From assembly GCA_023666965.1 (NCBI GenBank), contig JAMPAZ010000004.1:1-64000 (forward strand): 64,000 nucleotides of DNA, given 5' to 3'. Positions within the stretch are counted from its first letter, which is position 1; the number at the start of each line of letters is the position of its first letter. The position numbers and the translations under genes are program-made. Under the pieces are notes generated by a model that worked only from the letters and a program-made list of their open reading frames with translations, was not told where the DNA came from and did no database searches. This DNA is from Muribaculum sp. (GTDB lineage Bacteria > Bacteroidota > Bacteroidia > Bacteroidales > Muribaculaceae). Of this stretch, positions 26,122-34,494 are shown in pieces.

Positions 26122-27123
26122 TCATGGTCTCGAAATCCGATCAAATATTCGATGCCCTAACAAATAATATTGAACTATAATATTAGGATGTTTGGGCAAC
26201 AAATCGACATCGGGAAATGCCGTGTATGCCGACTTCATCCTTCTGAAATCGCGATGCGCCCTTAGTATAGAACCGGCATTTTTGAAGTCGAACCTCACCA
26301 TGTACATTCCCCATGCGAGAGTGTCATACAGACGACGGACCAACAGACGGTGCCGCCGCGACGTGTCGGGAAGATTTTTATAAAGAAGCAGGAGGTTATT
26401 TCGGAAATTCAAGTAGGTCTTTTTGGGGTCGGATGGCGGCAAAGTACCACCTCCGAGGTGGAAAACAGAGCTTTCAGGGACGGCAGCGATTTTAAAACCG
26501 GCTAACTTTACACGCCAACAGAGGTCTATCTCCTCCATGTGTGCGAAAAAACGAGCATCAAGCCCGCCGACCTTGCGGTATAAGTCGGTGCGTATCATCA
26601 GAGATGCTCCTGAAGCCCAAAATATCGATGCGACGGTGTCATACTGTCCCTTGTCGAGTTCCGAGACGGCAAATATCCGTCCGCGGCAATATGGATAGCC
26701 GTTTTTGTCGAGATAGCCTCCGCACGCTCCTGCATATTCAAGTAAGTCAGGACGGTTATACGACAGTATCTTGGGTTGACATGCACCGGTCGACGGATTT
26801 TCTTCCATGAACTTGTAGAGGGGCGATAGCCAATCCGGAGCGGGTGCTACGTCGCTGTTCAGGAGAATGGAATACTTGTGGTTCACTTGTTTTAATGCCA
26901 AATTATAGCCTTCGGCAAATCCATGGTTTTTGTCGAAGCGGATTATTCCAACCTCCGGAAATTCATTTTCCAAAATCGATACAGATTCATCCGTACTTCC
27001 GTTGTCGGCCACTATTATGTCGGCTAACGACCTATCGGTTTCTGATATTACTTTCGGCAGAAACTCGCGCAATAGCTTAGCGCCGTTCCAATTAAGAATT
27101 ACTACTGCTATGGGCTTTGTCAT
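26122..27123 (-). CDS. Glycosyltransferase family 2
   Basis: A 333-residue GT-A-fold enzyme, rhamnosyltransferase-like. VILNWNGAKLL opens the fold; DIIVADNGSTDES, YSILLNSDVAP (the DxD-like metal site), and FAHMEEIDLCWR with the ED catalytic region are intact. It probably adds a sugar to a lipid-linked or surface glycan. It is the last gene of mtaB-acyltransferase-GT2, each overlapping its neighbour by 4 nt, and the acyltransferase next to it suggests envelope lipid or LPS work. Confidence 0.88.
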   Translation of the reverse strand: MTKPIAVVILNWNGAKLLREFLPKVISETDRSLADIIVADNGSTDESVSILENEFPEVGIIRFDKNHGFAEGYNLALKQVNHKYSILLNSDVAPAPDWLSPLYKFMEENPSTGACQPKILSYNRPDLLEYAGACGGYLDKNGYPYCRGRIFAVSELDKGQYDTVASIFWASGASLMIRTDLYRKVGGLDARFFAHMEEIDLCWRVKLAGFKIAAVPESSVFHLGGGTLPPSDPKKTYLNFRNNLLLLYKNLPDTSRRHRLLVRRLYDTLAWGMYMVRFDFKNAGSILRAHRDFRRMKSAYTAFPDVDLLPKHPNIIVQYYLLGHRIFDRISRP

Positions 27124-28028
27124 GGTTCGGTCGGCATTTCTACTTTATGTTTCCACCGTTTGTGCGTCCAAAGCCATATTGACGGGTTCCGTCTGATAGT
27201 CTCCTCCAACATACGCCCGTAAGTGTCTGTGATGGAGTACAGCGGCATATCATCAGGATGCTCGGCTATTTTTCTTACGATCAAACGATAATGGCCTCTC
27301 GATGGCTTTTCTACATCCCAGTAAAACACTTCGAGGTCGAGTCTGCGTGCAAGAATCTCTGTTCCGGTTATTATGGCCGTAGGGTGGTTGAGAAACATCA
27401 TAATGTGGCCTACATCGCCGTGCGACGGCTTTTGATCAGACATGAATCCGGTGATCGACTGTATGTCGTCGCGCTTCAATTTTAGAAGATCGCGAAAAAC
27501 CATTTTCTTGTCGTAGGAGAATGATCCGAATCGGCTTCGAAGCTTTAAAAAGTAGCTGTCAAACCACTTGTTTTTCAGGGGACGGTAGACCTGGGCGTAT
27601 ACGAGTTTGTCTGAAGGTTTATGCCGCGACCACAGCGTAATTGACGGTGCCCACTCCCAATTGCCGCAGTGTGAAAAGTACATGGCTATCGAGCGTCCTT
27701 CATCAAAAGCCTTGTCGATTTCCTCTATTCCTACAAATACCATTCGGCGTTTCATCTCTTCGTCCGATATATGGGCGAGTTTGATTGTTTCAACAAAATA
27801 GTCCGTGAAGTTTCGGAAAAACTGTTTAAGAATCGCCTTGCATTCGGGCTCGCACTTTTCAGGAAATGACGACCGTATATTGGACATGGCCACTTTCTTT
27901 CGATAACCCACCACGTAGTAGATCAGAAAATACAGGATGTCACTGATGAAATATAGAATGCCGAACGGCAGGCGTGCCAATCCTTCAAGCATCCATTTTA
28001 CCGGAAGATATTTCAGTTCAGATTTCAT
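27120..28028 (-). CDS. Lipid A biosynthesis acyltransferase (LpxL/HtrB family)
   Basis: A 302-residue membrane-associated acyltransferase. The catalytic HX4[D/E] motif is HCGNWE (in FSHCGNWEWAP). An N-terminal hydrophobic anchor (FGILYFISDILYFLIYYVVG) and the C-terminal IRRNPSIWLWTHKRWKH block match the LpxL/LpxM family, which transfers a secondary acyl chain to lipid A at the inner membrane. Bacteroidales usually carry one such enzyme and make penta-acylated lipid A. Overlaps both neighbours by 4 nt. Confidence 0.9.
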   Translation of the reverse strand: MKSELKYLPVKWMLEGLARLPFGILYFISDILYFLIYYVVGYRKKVAMSNIRSSFPEKCEPECKAILKQFFRNFTDYFVETIKLAHISDEEMKRRMVFVGIEEIDKAFDEGRSIAMYFSHCGNWEWAPSITLWSRHKPSDKLVYAQVYRPLKNKWFDSYFLKLRSRFGSFSYDKKMVFRDLLKLKRDDIQSITGFMSDQKPSHGDVGHIMMFLNHPTAIITGTEILARRLDLEVFYWDVEKPSRGHYRLIVRKIAEHPDDMPLYSITDTYGRMLEETIRRNPSIWLWTHKRWKHKVEMPTEP

Positions 28029-29344
28029 AGCATGACGGTTCCGTTGATGAGTTCGTTGTCAGGCACAAGTGTGTCGAGTCTGACAGGCACTATTGTGTTT
28101 GCAATTTCCGGGTTGGGATTCATCTGTACGCGCAGATAGTTGTCCGTAAAGCCATACATTTGCTTGCCGGCCTTGGGCTCTTCGGGTAGAACGTTGCGTA
28201 CCGTCCCTAAAAAGCGCGACGTAAAGCTGTTGAGTTTACGCTCTGAGAGCGACAGCATCCTGCATGTACGGCGATGTTTTTCCTCTTGGCTTACCACTCC
28301 GTCAATGACAAGGGCCTTGGTGCCGGGCCGTTCTGAGTAGGGGAACACGTGGAGCCGGCTTATGTCTATAGAGTCGACGAAGTCGTATGACTGCTTAAAT
28401 AAATCCTCCGTTTCGCCTCTTGCTCCCACAATCAAGTCGACACCGATAAATGCGTCCGGCATGACTTCGCGGATGCGTTCGATGCGATGCCGGAACAATT
28501 TTGTGGTGTAATGGCGGCGCATAAGTCTTAATATTTCATCGGATCCCGCCTGTAGCGGAATGTGGAAGTGTGGCATGAACCTTTTTGACGACGCTACCCA
28601 TTCGATTATTTCGTCCGACAGCAGGTTGGGTTCTATTGACGATATTCGATAGCGCTCGATGCCGTCAACTTTGTCAAGTTCCCTGATTAAATCAAAGAAT
28701 GTGTCGTCGCGTCCCTTTCCAAAGTCGCCTATGTTAACTCCGGTTAGCACTATTTCCCGGCCGCCGTCTTCTGCTACTTTGCGTGCTTGGTCGACAATCT
28801 GAGGTATGGTTCCCGAGCGGCTACGACCGCGTGCCATCGGTATGGTGCAGTATGAGCACCAGTAATCGCATCCGTCCTGTATTTTCAAGAAATAGCGTGT
28901 ACGGTCTTCTCCGGAACATGATGGATGAAATTCGCGTATATCTTTTGCCGGAGTCACTTCGCGATATTTACCCCTGTCGTCCATCCACTTGTCGATATGG
29001 TTGGATATGGTGAGCTTTTGATCCGTACCCACCACGATGGTCACGCCTGGAATCTCGCTGATCTCCTCCGATTTAAGTTGGGCATAGCACCCCGTGACTA
29101 TTATAAGTGCTTCGGGATAGTTTGACGCGAACCTGTGTATGGCTTGTCGGCATTTTTTGTCGGCTATTTCCGTCACGCTGCAGGTGTTCACAATTACAAT
29201 GTCCGGTTTCTCTCCCGGTGATATGCGCCGAATGCCTTTGGCTGCAAGCTCTTTGGCGATCATGGATGACTCGGCAAAGTTCAACTTGCATCCGAATGTG
29301 TGAAACAGCGCTGTCGTATTGTCAAATGACGATGTATCAATCAT
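28025..29344 (-). CDS. mtaB: tRNA t6A37 methylthiotransferase MtaB
   Basis: A 439-residue radical-SAM methylthiotransferase converting t6A37 to ms2t6A37 in ANN-decoding tRNAs. The N-terminal UPF0004 domain holds three cluster cysteines (TFGCKLN, NTCSVTE, TGCYAQL). The radical-SAM motif is CDYWCSYCTIP, with a C-terminal TRAM-like region. The GCKLN sequence distinguishes MtaB from MiaB and RimO. It is the first gene of a three-gene unit whose other members are envelope genes. Confidence 0.92.
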   Translation of the reverse strand: MIDTSSFDNTTALFHTFGCKLNFAESSMIAKELAAKGIRRISPGEKPDIVIVNTCSVTEIADKKCRQAIHRFASNYPEALIIVTGCYAQLKSEEISEIPGVTIVVGTDQKLTISNHIDKWMDDRGKYREVTPAKDIREFHPSCSGEDRTRYFLKIQDGCDYWCSYCTIPMARGRSRSGTIPQIVDQARKVAEDGGREIVLTGVNIGDFGKGRDDTFFDLIRELDKVDGIERYRISSIEPNLLSDEIIEWVASSKRFMPHFHIPLQAGSDEILRLMRRHYTTKLFRHRIERIREVMPDAFIGVDLIVGARGETEDLFKQSYDFVDSIDISRLHVFPYSERPGTKALVIDGVVSQEEKHRRTCRMLSLSERKLNSFTSRFLGTVRNVLPEEPKAGKQMYGFTDNYLRVQMNPNPEIANTIVPVRLDTLVPDNELINGTVML

Positions 29345-29348
29345 AGTG

Positions 29349-29356
29349 CAAATTTA
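29349..29356 (-). promoter_or_regulatory. Putative -7 box of mtaB (near-leaderless)
   Basis: TAAATTTG ends only 4 nt before the mtaB ATG at 29344, so the transcript would begin at or next to the start codon. Confidence 0.45.
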
Positions 29357-29456
29357 CTGCTTTTTTATGTTATCGAGGTTGATTGACAAAACTATTTATT
29401 CTCGACGTTTGTATTAAAGATGTATAAAAATGATTTTTTTGCAGAAAACATAACCA

Positions 29457-31127
29457 ATGAGTAATCCAGACTTATTAAATGCCATTTACGCTCAGAGCTT
29501 TTGCGACAATTGGACTCTTCCTGCATTGTCGGAGTATGGCGATAAGAAAGCCATAACTTACGGAGGCTTGGCTGAGGAGGTTGCTAAGATGCACCTTATG
29601 TATGAGATGATTGGAATTAAGCCGGGCGACAAGATAGCCTTGATAGGGAAAAACACTCCGGGATGGATAATGGTGTTCATCTCCACGATTACCTACGGAG
29701 CCACGATAGTGCCCATATTGCAGGAATTTAATCCGGCCGATGCACAACACATAATCAACCATTCTGAATCGTCATTGTTGTTTGTCGACAAGAATATTTG
29801 GGAAAATCTCGAATTTGAGAAGATGCCCCGCCTGCGCGGTGTCATTTCGCTTACGGAGTCAAAGTTGCTGGCTGAACATCCTCTCAACGATAAGCAGATG
29901 GAGCTGCAATTGAAGAAATTGAAGCGGGCATTTAAGTCGCGTTATAAAGGCGGTTTCGGACAGAAAGATGTCGTTTATCGCGAGATGGATGCCGACGATG
30001 TGGCTGTAATTAATTACACGTCTGGTACTACGGGATTCTCCAAAGGGGTGATGCTCACTTATCGGAATCTGTGGGGAAATGTAGTGTTTGGCATACAGTC
30101 GCGTCTGCATTTCCAGGGTTCGAGGTGTTTGTCGTTCCTCCCTCTTGCACATGCCTACGGGTGTGCTTTCGATATGCTTGTACCTTTGGCCGTAGGAACC
30201 CATATTACTGTTTTTGGCAAGTTGCCTACTCCTGTGCTTCTTATGAGGGCATTGGCGGAAGTGCGCCCCAATCTGGTTATTTGCGTACCGTTGATTCTGG
30301 AGAAAATATATAGAAAGCAGATTTTGCCGATGATTACCAAATCGCCGATGCGCTGGGTATTGGCAGTCCCCGGATTGGACAAGGCTCTCTACGTTATGAT
30401 TCGGCGCAAGCTTGTTGAAGCGTTCGGCGGCGAGTTTGAGGAGGTTATTGTCGGCGGTGCTCCGCTTAATCACGAAGTAGAAGAATTTTTGCATAAGATT
30501 AAATTCCCCTTTACAGTAGGGTATGGAATGACTGAGTGCGGGCCGCTTATCAGCTATACTCCATGGCGCCAATTTTTAGTAGGCTCGTCGGGTCGTACTT
30601 TGCCGGGAATTATGGAGAGCAAGATTCTTAGCGACGATCCTGAGAAGATTCCGGGTGAAATCTGCGTGAAGGGTGTGAATGTGATGAGAGGTTATTATAA
30701 AAACCGTGAGGCTACAGAAGCAGTGCTCGATGAAGACGGCTGGCTACACACTGGAGATATGGGTACTCGCTCTTCCGACGGAACGATATTCATAAAAGGT
30801 CGTTATAAGACGATGATATTATCGTCTAACGGACAAAACATTTACCCCGAGGAAATCGAAGCGAAACTGAATAATATGCCTTTAGTGGCCGAAAGCCTGG
30901 TCGTGGAGCGCAACAATCATCTTGTAGCTTTGGTATATCCTGATTATGAGACAATGGACAGTTACGGAATTGTAAATGCGCAGCTCCCGGAGGAGATGGA
31001 GAAGGTCCGACAGGAACTGAACAAGCTTGTGGCTCCGTATGAAAGAATTGATAAAATCCAGCTTATAGCTCAGGAATTTGAGAAGACACCAAAGCGCTCC
31101 ATAAAACGCTACCTTTATAACGCTTGA
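29457..31127 (+). CDS. Long-chain acyl-CoA ligase (AMP-binding)
   Basis: A 556-residue adenylate-forming enzyme. INYTSGTTGFSKGVML is the phosphate-binding loop, VGYGMTECGPLISY the adenine motif, DGWLHTGDMG the ribose-binding Asp, and the C-terminal Lys is in KTPKRSIKRYLY. Such enzymes activate fatty acids to acyl-CoA through an acyl-AMP at the inner face of the membrane. Chain preference cannot be read. The next gene overlaps or abuts its stop. Confidence 0.9.
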   Translation: MSNPDLLNAIYAQSFCDNWTLPALSEYGDKKAITYGGLAEEVAKMHLMYEMIGIKPGDKIALIGKNTPGWIMVFISTITYGATIVPILQEFNPADAQHIINHSESSLLFVDKNIWENLEFEKMPRLRGVISLTESKLLAEHPLNDKQMELQLKKLKRAFKSRYKGGFGQKDVVYREMDADDVAVINYTSGTTGFSKGVMLTYRNLWGNVVFGIQSRLHFQGSRCLSFLPLAHAYGCAFDMLVPLAVGTHITVFGKLPTPVLLMRALAEVRPNLVICVPLILEKIYRKQILPMITKSPMRWVLAVPGLDKALYVMIRRKLVEAFGGEFEEVIVGGAPLNHEVEEFLHKIKFPFTVGYGMTECGPLISYTPWRQFLVGSSGRTLPGIMESKILSDDPEKIPGEICVKGVNVMRGYYKNREATEAVLDEDGWLHTGDMGTRSSDGTIFIKGRYKTMILSSNGQNIYPEEIEAKLNNMPLVAESLVVERNNHLVALVYPDYETMDSYGIVNAQLPEEMEKVRQELNKLVAPYERIDKIQLIAQEFEKTPKRSIKRYLYNA

Positions 31128-31132
31128 CGAAA

Positions 31133-32107
31133 ATGTGGCTTAATATCATATTGTTGATTGTAGGTTTGGCTCTGATTTTAGTCGGAGCCAATTGGCTTAC
31201 CGACGGATCATCGGCCGTGGCAAAGAAGTGGGGTGTCTCAGATTTGGTAATTGGTCTGACGGTGGTGGCCTTCGGAACCTCGGCTCCGGAACTCGTAATC
31301 AGCATTGTCTCCGCTATACACGGAAGCGCAGGGCTGGCTGTCGGCAACGTAGTGGGAAGCAACATATTCAATATCCTTGTAATAATTGGTTGCGTGGCGG
31401 CAATATCTCCGGTTAAGGTAGACAAGGGCAATATGACTAACGACATACCGTTAGTGATATTGTCGTCGTTGGCTCTGCTTTTCTGCTCAAACACGATGTT
31501 GCTCGACGGCACGGAGGAGAATGTCATCGAACGTTCGGAAGGATTGCTGCTGTTGCTGTTCTTCCTCATATTTATGCGCTACACATTCTCCATAGCCCGA
31601 AGTTCCGATTCTGCGGAAGGGGATAGTGGCGATGAGGCAAAAGCTCAGCCGATGCCGATTTGGAAGTCTGTTTTTTTTATTGTTGCCGGTCTTGCGGGTC
31701 TGATTTTCGGAGGCGAGTGGTTTGTCGACGGTGCTTCCGGTGTGGCTCGCGGGCTTAATGTCAGCGAGTCGATAATCGGTTTGACCATCGTGGCCGCCGG
31801 AACGTCTCTTCCTGAACTTGCTACCTCGATAGTGGCGGCGACAAAGGGTAAGACTGAACTTGCGGTAGGTAACGTGGTCGGGAGCTGTGTGTTCAACGTA
31901 TTTTTAGTCCTCGGTGCGGCTGCCACTATTCGTCCGCTTCCATTGGGAGGAATAGGTAATTTCGACCTGCTGACCCTCGTGGGGGCAAGTTTGCTCTTCT
32001 GGTTCTTCGGTTGGCAGATAAAGTCGCGCACTATTACGCGGTTGGAGGGTGTATTGCTCCTCGCTGTTTACGTAGGTTATACCGCGATTCTCATATCCAA
32101 GGCATAA
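31133..32107 (+). CDS. Calcium/sodium antiporter (CaCA family, YrbG-like)
   Basis: A 324-residue inner-membrane exchanger with about 10 membrane segments. The two inverted alpha repeats are plain: VVAFGTSAPELV with VVGSNIFNIL in the first half and IVAAGTSLPELATS with VVGSCVFNVF in the second. These bind Na+ and Ca2+. The ATG at 31133 begins the expected first membrane helix; an in-frame TTG at 31124 overlaps the preceding stop and is an alternative. Likely co-transcribed with the acyl-CoA ligase. Confidence 0.92.
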   Translation: MWLNIILLIVGLALILVGANWLTDGSSAVAKKWGVSDLVIGLTVVAFGTSAPELVISIVSAIHGSAGLAVGNVVGSNIFNILVIIGCVAAISPVKVDKGNMTNDIPLVILSSLALLFCSNTMLLDGTEENVIERSEGLLLLLFFLIFMRYTFSIARSSDSAEGDSGDEAKAQPMPIWKSVFFIVAGLAGLIFGGEWFVDGASGVARGLNVSESIIGLTIVAAGTSLPELATSIVAATKGKTELAVGNVVGSCVFNVFLVLGAAATIRPLPLGGIGNFDLLTLVGASLLFWFFGWQIKSRTITRLEGVLLLAVYVGYTAILISKA

Positions 32108-32127
32108 AGTCTGTCCTTTAATGGCGG

Positions 32128-32532
32128 CTAACGCCGTAGTAGTATATCCCGTTTAGCTTTTAAGCGGTTAAGATGTCTGACTATATCGCGGTGTCTGTCT
32201 AACTTTGGCTTGTCAGGATTTTGGAGCTCTTCAATGGGGCGGTCTGTCAAATTTTGTTCAACTTCTTTCTTGACACTGATATCCGTCGTTGGTGTCGTTG
32301 CAGTCTTTCTGTCCCGACGTGCTTGACGTTGTCTGGCTCGTCGGTCGACAATCTTTTTTATTAGAAGAAATGCCATCATCTCCGTGCCGTCAAGACCATC
32401 CGGCTGTCTACCGGTAAGCTGATAGTCGCGGATGGCTTGTTCCATGACCTGCTGGCGTTGTGGTGGTAGAAGGGTTATCATCTCTTTCCATTCACGGTCA
32501 AAGCGTGGGGCGCGTCGTGCTGTGTGTCTCAT
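32128..32532 (-). CDS. Small basic protein, DUF6291-like
   Basis: A 134-residue, Arg/Lys-rich protein not firmly recognised. The segment from about residue 12 to 65 (LLPPQRQQVMEQAIRDY, then a Gly-rich turn and MMAFLLIKKIVDRR) resembles the DUF6291-type domain, where a helix pair reading LP..ER..vY.AI.eY is followed by a LIK..ID helix. Those proteins are often near phage or plasmid replication genes, but nothing mobile is visible here. The second half is a charged, probably coiled region. It has a promoter box and a strong dyad upstream. Confidence 0.55.
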   Translation of the reverse strand: MRHTARRAPRFDREWKEMITLLPPQRQQVMEQAIRDYQLTGRQPDGLDGTEMMAFLLIKKIVDRRARQRQARRDRKTATTPTTDISVKKEVEQNLTDRPIEELQNPDKPKLDRHRDIVRHLNRLKAKRDILLRR

Positions 32533-32561
32533 TTTAGTCTGATTTTAGGGTTAATTTTCAG

Positions 32562-32569
32562 CAAAGATA
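32562..32569 (-). promoter_or_regulatory. Putative -7 box of the small basic protein gene
   Basis: TATCTTTG on the minus strand, 29 nt before the ATG at 32532. Confidence 0.45.
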
Positions 32570-32575
32570 ACACAC

Positions 32576-32611
32576 ATTTTACCCCGTTGTAGTGCGAAAT
32601 TGGGGTAAAAT
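32576..32611. promoter_or_regulatory. 10-bp inverted repeat upstream of the small basic protein gene
   Basis: ATTTTACCCC (32576-32585) and GGGGTAAAAT (32602-32611) flank 16 nt. The dyad covers the -15 to -50 region of the promoter at 32562-32569, which suits an operator. It also follows the response-regulator gene end by 48 nt, so a terminator role is possible, but no T run follows it. Confidence 0.5.
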
Positions 32612-32659
32612 TTTCAGAACTTCGCCGCGAAGATCGCGATGAGGCAGTGTCAGAGGCCG

Positions 32660-33403
32660 TTATTCCTCGTTAGTGTCCCGAACAAATGTCAACGAGTGGC
32701 TCGAAATATAGTTGGTGAACGCTTGCTTGTAGCTTTCGCTGACCGGAATGTAATGACTTCCGAATACTATACGGTTACGCTCGATGACGCGCAGTTTAGT
32801 CGTATTGATTATAAATGAACGGTGTACACGCATAAACTCGGTCTCAGGCAGAAACTTTTCAAGCGACTTCATGCTCATAAGCGTCGTCACCGGAGTCTTT
32901 TCGTCCTCAAGATAGATCTTCACATAGTCCTTAAGGCCTTCGATGAACAATATGTCCTTGACCGGAATCTGAATATACTTATACTCGCTTTTGACTATCA
33001 GATATTGTTTGTCGGTCATGGCGGCTTCGGCTTTGCGGCGCAACTCAACCCATTCAAGAGCCCTATTGGCCGAATTGATAAACTCTTCGTAGCTGATAGG
33101 CTTCATCAGATAGTCGAGAGCATTCAGCTTAAAACCTTCGATAGCGTAGCGGTCGTATGCGGTTGTGAATACGACCCGACAGGATGGGGGTAAGATGCGG
33201 GCGAACTCCATACCACTGAGTTGCGGCATCTGTATGTCGAGAAATACGATGTCGATGTTGCTTTCAAGTATGGTCTTTACCGCATCTTGTGCTGAATTAA
33301 ATTTGCCTATAAGGTCCATAAATGGAGTTTTTTCAATGTAGGATGCGATAAGATCCTGAGCGAGAGGTTCGTCGTCGACCACGACGCAACGAAGATTTGT
33401 CAT
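32660..33403 (-). CDS. LytTR-family response regulator
   Basis: A 247-residue regulator. The receiver domain (1-120) has the acidic pocket VVDDEPLA, the phospho-acceptor Asp in IVFLDIQMPQLSG and the TTAYDRYAIEGF switch region. The C-terminal LytTR DNA-binding domain (about 145-240) includes DILFIEGLKDYVKI and VHRSFIIN. It overlaps the kinase gene by 4 nt and closes the TolC-MacA-MacB operon, so it probably responds to envelope or antimicrobial stress and may control this operon. Confidence 0.93.
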   Translation of the reverse strand: MTNLRCVVVDDEPLAQDLIASYIEKTPFMDLIGKFNSAQDAVKTILESNIDIVFLDIQMPQLSGMEFARILPPSCRVVFTTAYDRYAIEGFKLNALDYLMKPISYEEFINSANRALEWVELRRKAEAAMTDKQYLIVKSEYKYIQIPVKDILFIEGLKDYVKIYLEDEKTPVTTLMSMKSLEKFLPETEFMRVHRSFIINTTKLRVIERNRIVFGSHYIPVSESYKQAFTNYISSHSLTFVRDTNEE

Positions 33404-34494
33404 GACTCTTTCAGTTTTATTTTTAAGTAAAATGTATATATGTCGTCGTCAATATCGGTGATAATCTGAGCATTATCGCCGTATATTATGTCAAGACGAC
33501 GGCGCAGGTTGGACTGTCCTATGCCTGATGGTTGTGAATTTTGTTCGGTCGATGGAGAGAATCTGTTGGAGATTCGGCATTCCACCGTGCTGTCGCGGCA
33601 CGTGATGTTGATGTCGATAAACGCGTCGGGTTTCCCCGTATTACCATATTTAAAAGCATTCTCTACCGGAGAAATGAACAGCAACGGAGCTATGGCACAC
33701 CCGTTGTTGTCACCCGCATCGAGCACTACTTTAACCGGGAATGTATCGCCGATGCGCAGCTTCATCAATCTCACATAATTGTCGACAAATGTTAGTTCGT
33801 CTTCAAGAGTAACTGTTGATGAATTTTCATATAGCACGAAGCGTAGGAGTTTGCTCAGTTCGTGCACCGCTTTCTGCGCTTTTTCCGGGCTTATGGCTAT
33901 AAGGGCATAAATGGAGTTGAGAGTATTGAAAAGGAAATGAGGATTCAGCTGATGTTTAAGATTGTCAAGCTCTTCTTGCCGTTGGGCCATCTCCATCTGA
34001 TGATTCTTTTGATGGAGTTTCACCCAATAGTCGCTGAGTTTGACGGCGAGACTTAGACCCGCCGTCAAAACTACCATGACCATATCTTTCAGCATAAAAG
34101 ACACTCTGCGCAACTGTTGCGCGACGGCCGGTGCATCGTGGTGCCTCGGGCCGTGCGGACCGGCATCGGACGGAGGAGACATTGTCAACGACATAACACC
34201 CATTGCTGCAACTACAACGAGCAGATTCCATCCAATTAGACGTAATACCCAGTAACGTTTACCTATGCATTTGTCGATTATGATATAGTAGTTTAAATAA
34301 AATGCGCCTACATAGACCAATGCTTTTGAGTAAATATGCCAAGATTCCAGGCCACCTCCGATACTTTTGGACATTAGCGCTTCAGGAAGAATGAATATTA
34401 TGCTCAAACACAGAAAGTGGGTAAGCATTTTCACCCACTTTTGTGCGTTGGTTGACGGTCTCCATATCAGAGAACCTTCATTGGTCCTATTCAT
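33400..34494 (-). CDS. LytS-type sensor histidine kinase
   Basis: A 364-residue kinase with four hydrophobic segments in its first 160 residues, a short coiled linker (QMEMAQRQEELDNLKHQ) and the His_kinase domain with phospho-acceptor His in QLNPHFLFNTLNSIYALI. A compact ATP-binding domain ends with GIGQSNLRRRLDIIYG. There is no large sensor domain, so the signal is probably sensed in or at the membrane. It pairs with the LytTR regulator and overlaps the MacB permease gene by 8 nt. Confidence 0.92.
   Translation of the reverse strand: MNRTNEGSLIWRPSTNAQKWVKMLTHFLCLSIIFILPEALMSKSIGGGLESWHIYSKALVYVGAFYLNYYIIIDKCIGKRYWVLRLIGWNLLVVVAAMGVMSLTMSPPSDAGPHGPRHHDAPAVAQQLRRVSFMLKDMVMVVLTAGLSLAVKLSDYWVKLHQKNHQMEMAQRQEELDNLKHQLNPHFLFNTLNSIYALIAISPEKAQKAVHELSKLLRFVLYENSSTVTLEDELTFVDNYVRLMKLRIGDTFPVKVVLDAGDNNGCAIAPLLFISPVENAFKYGNTGKPDAFIDINITCRDSTVECRISNRFSPSTEQNSQPSGIGQSNLRRRLDIIYGDNAQIITDIDDDIYTFYLKIKLKES

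Noticed and set aside
29859..30572. 237-codon minus-strand frame opposite the acyl-CoA ligase
   Set aside because: Antisense of a clear AMP-binding enzyme, no recognisable motif.
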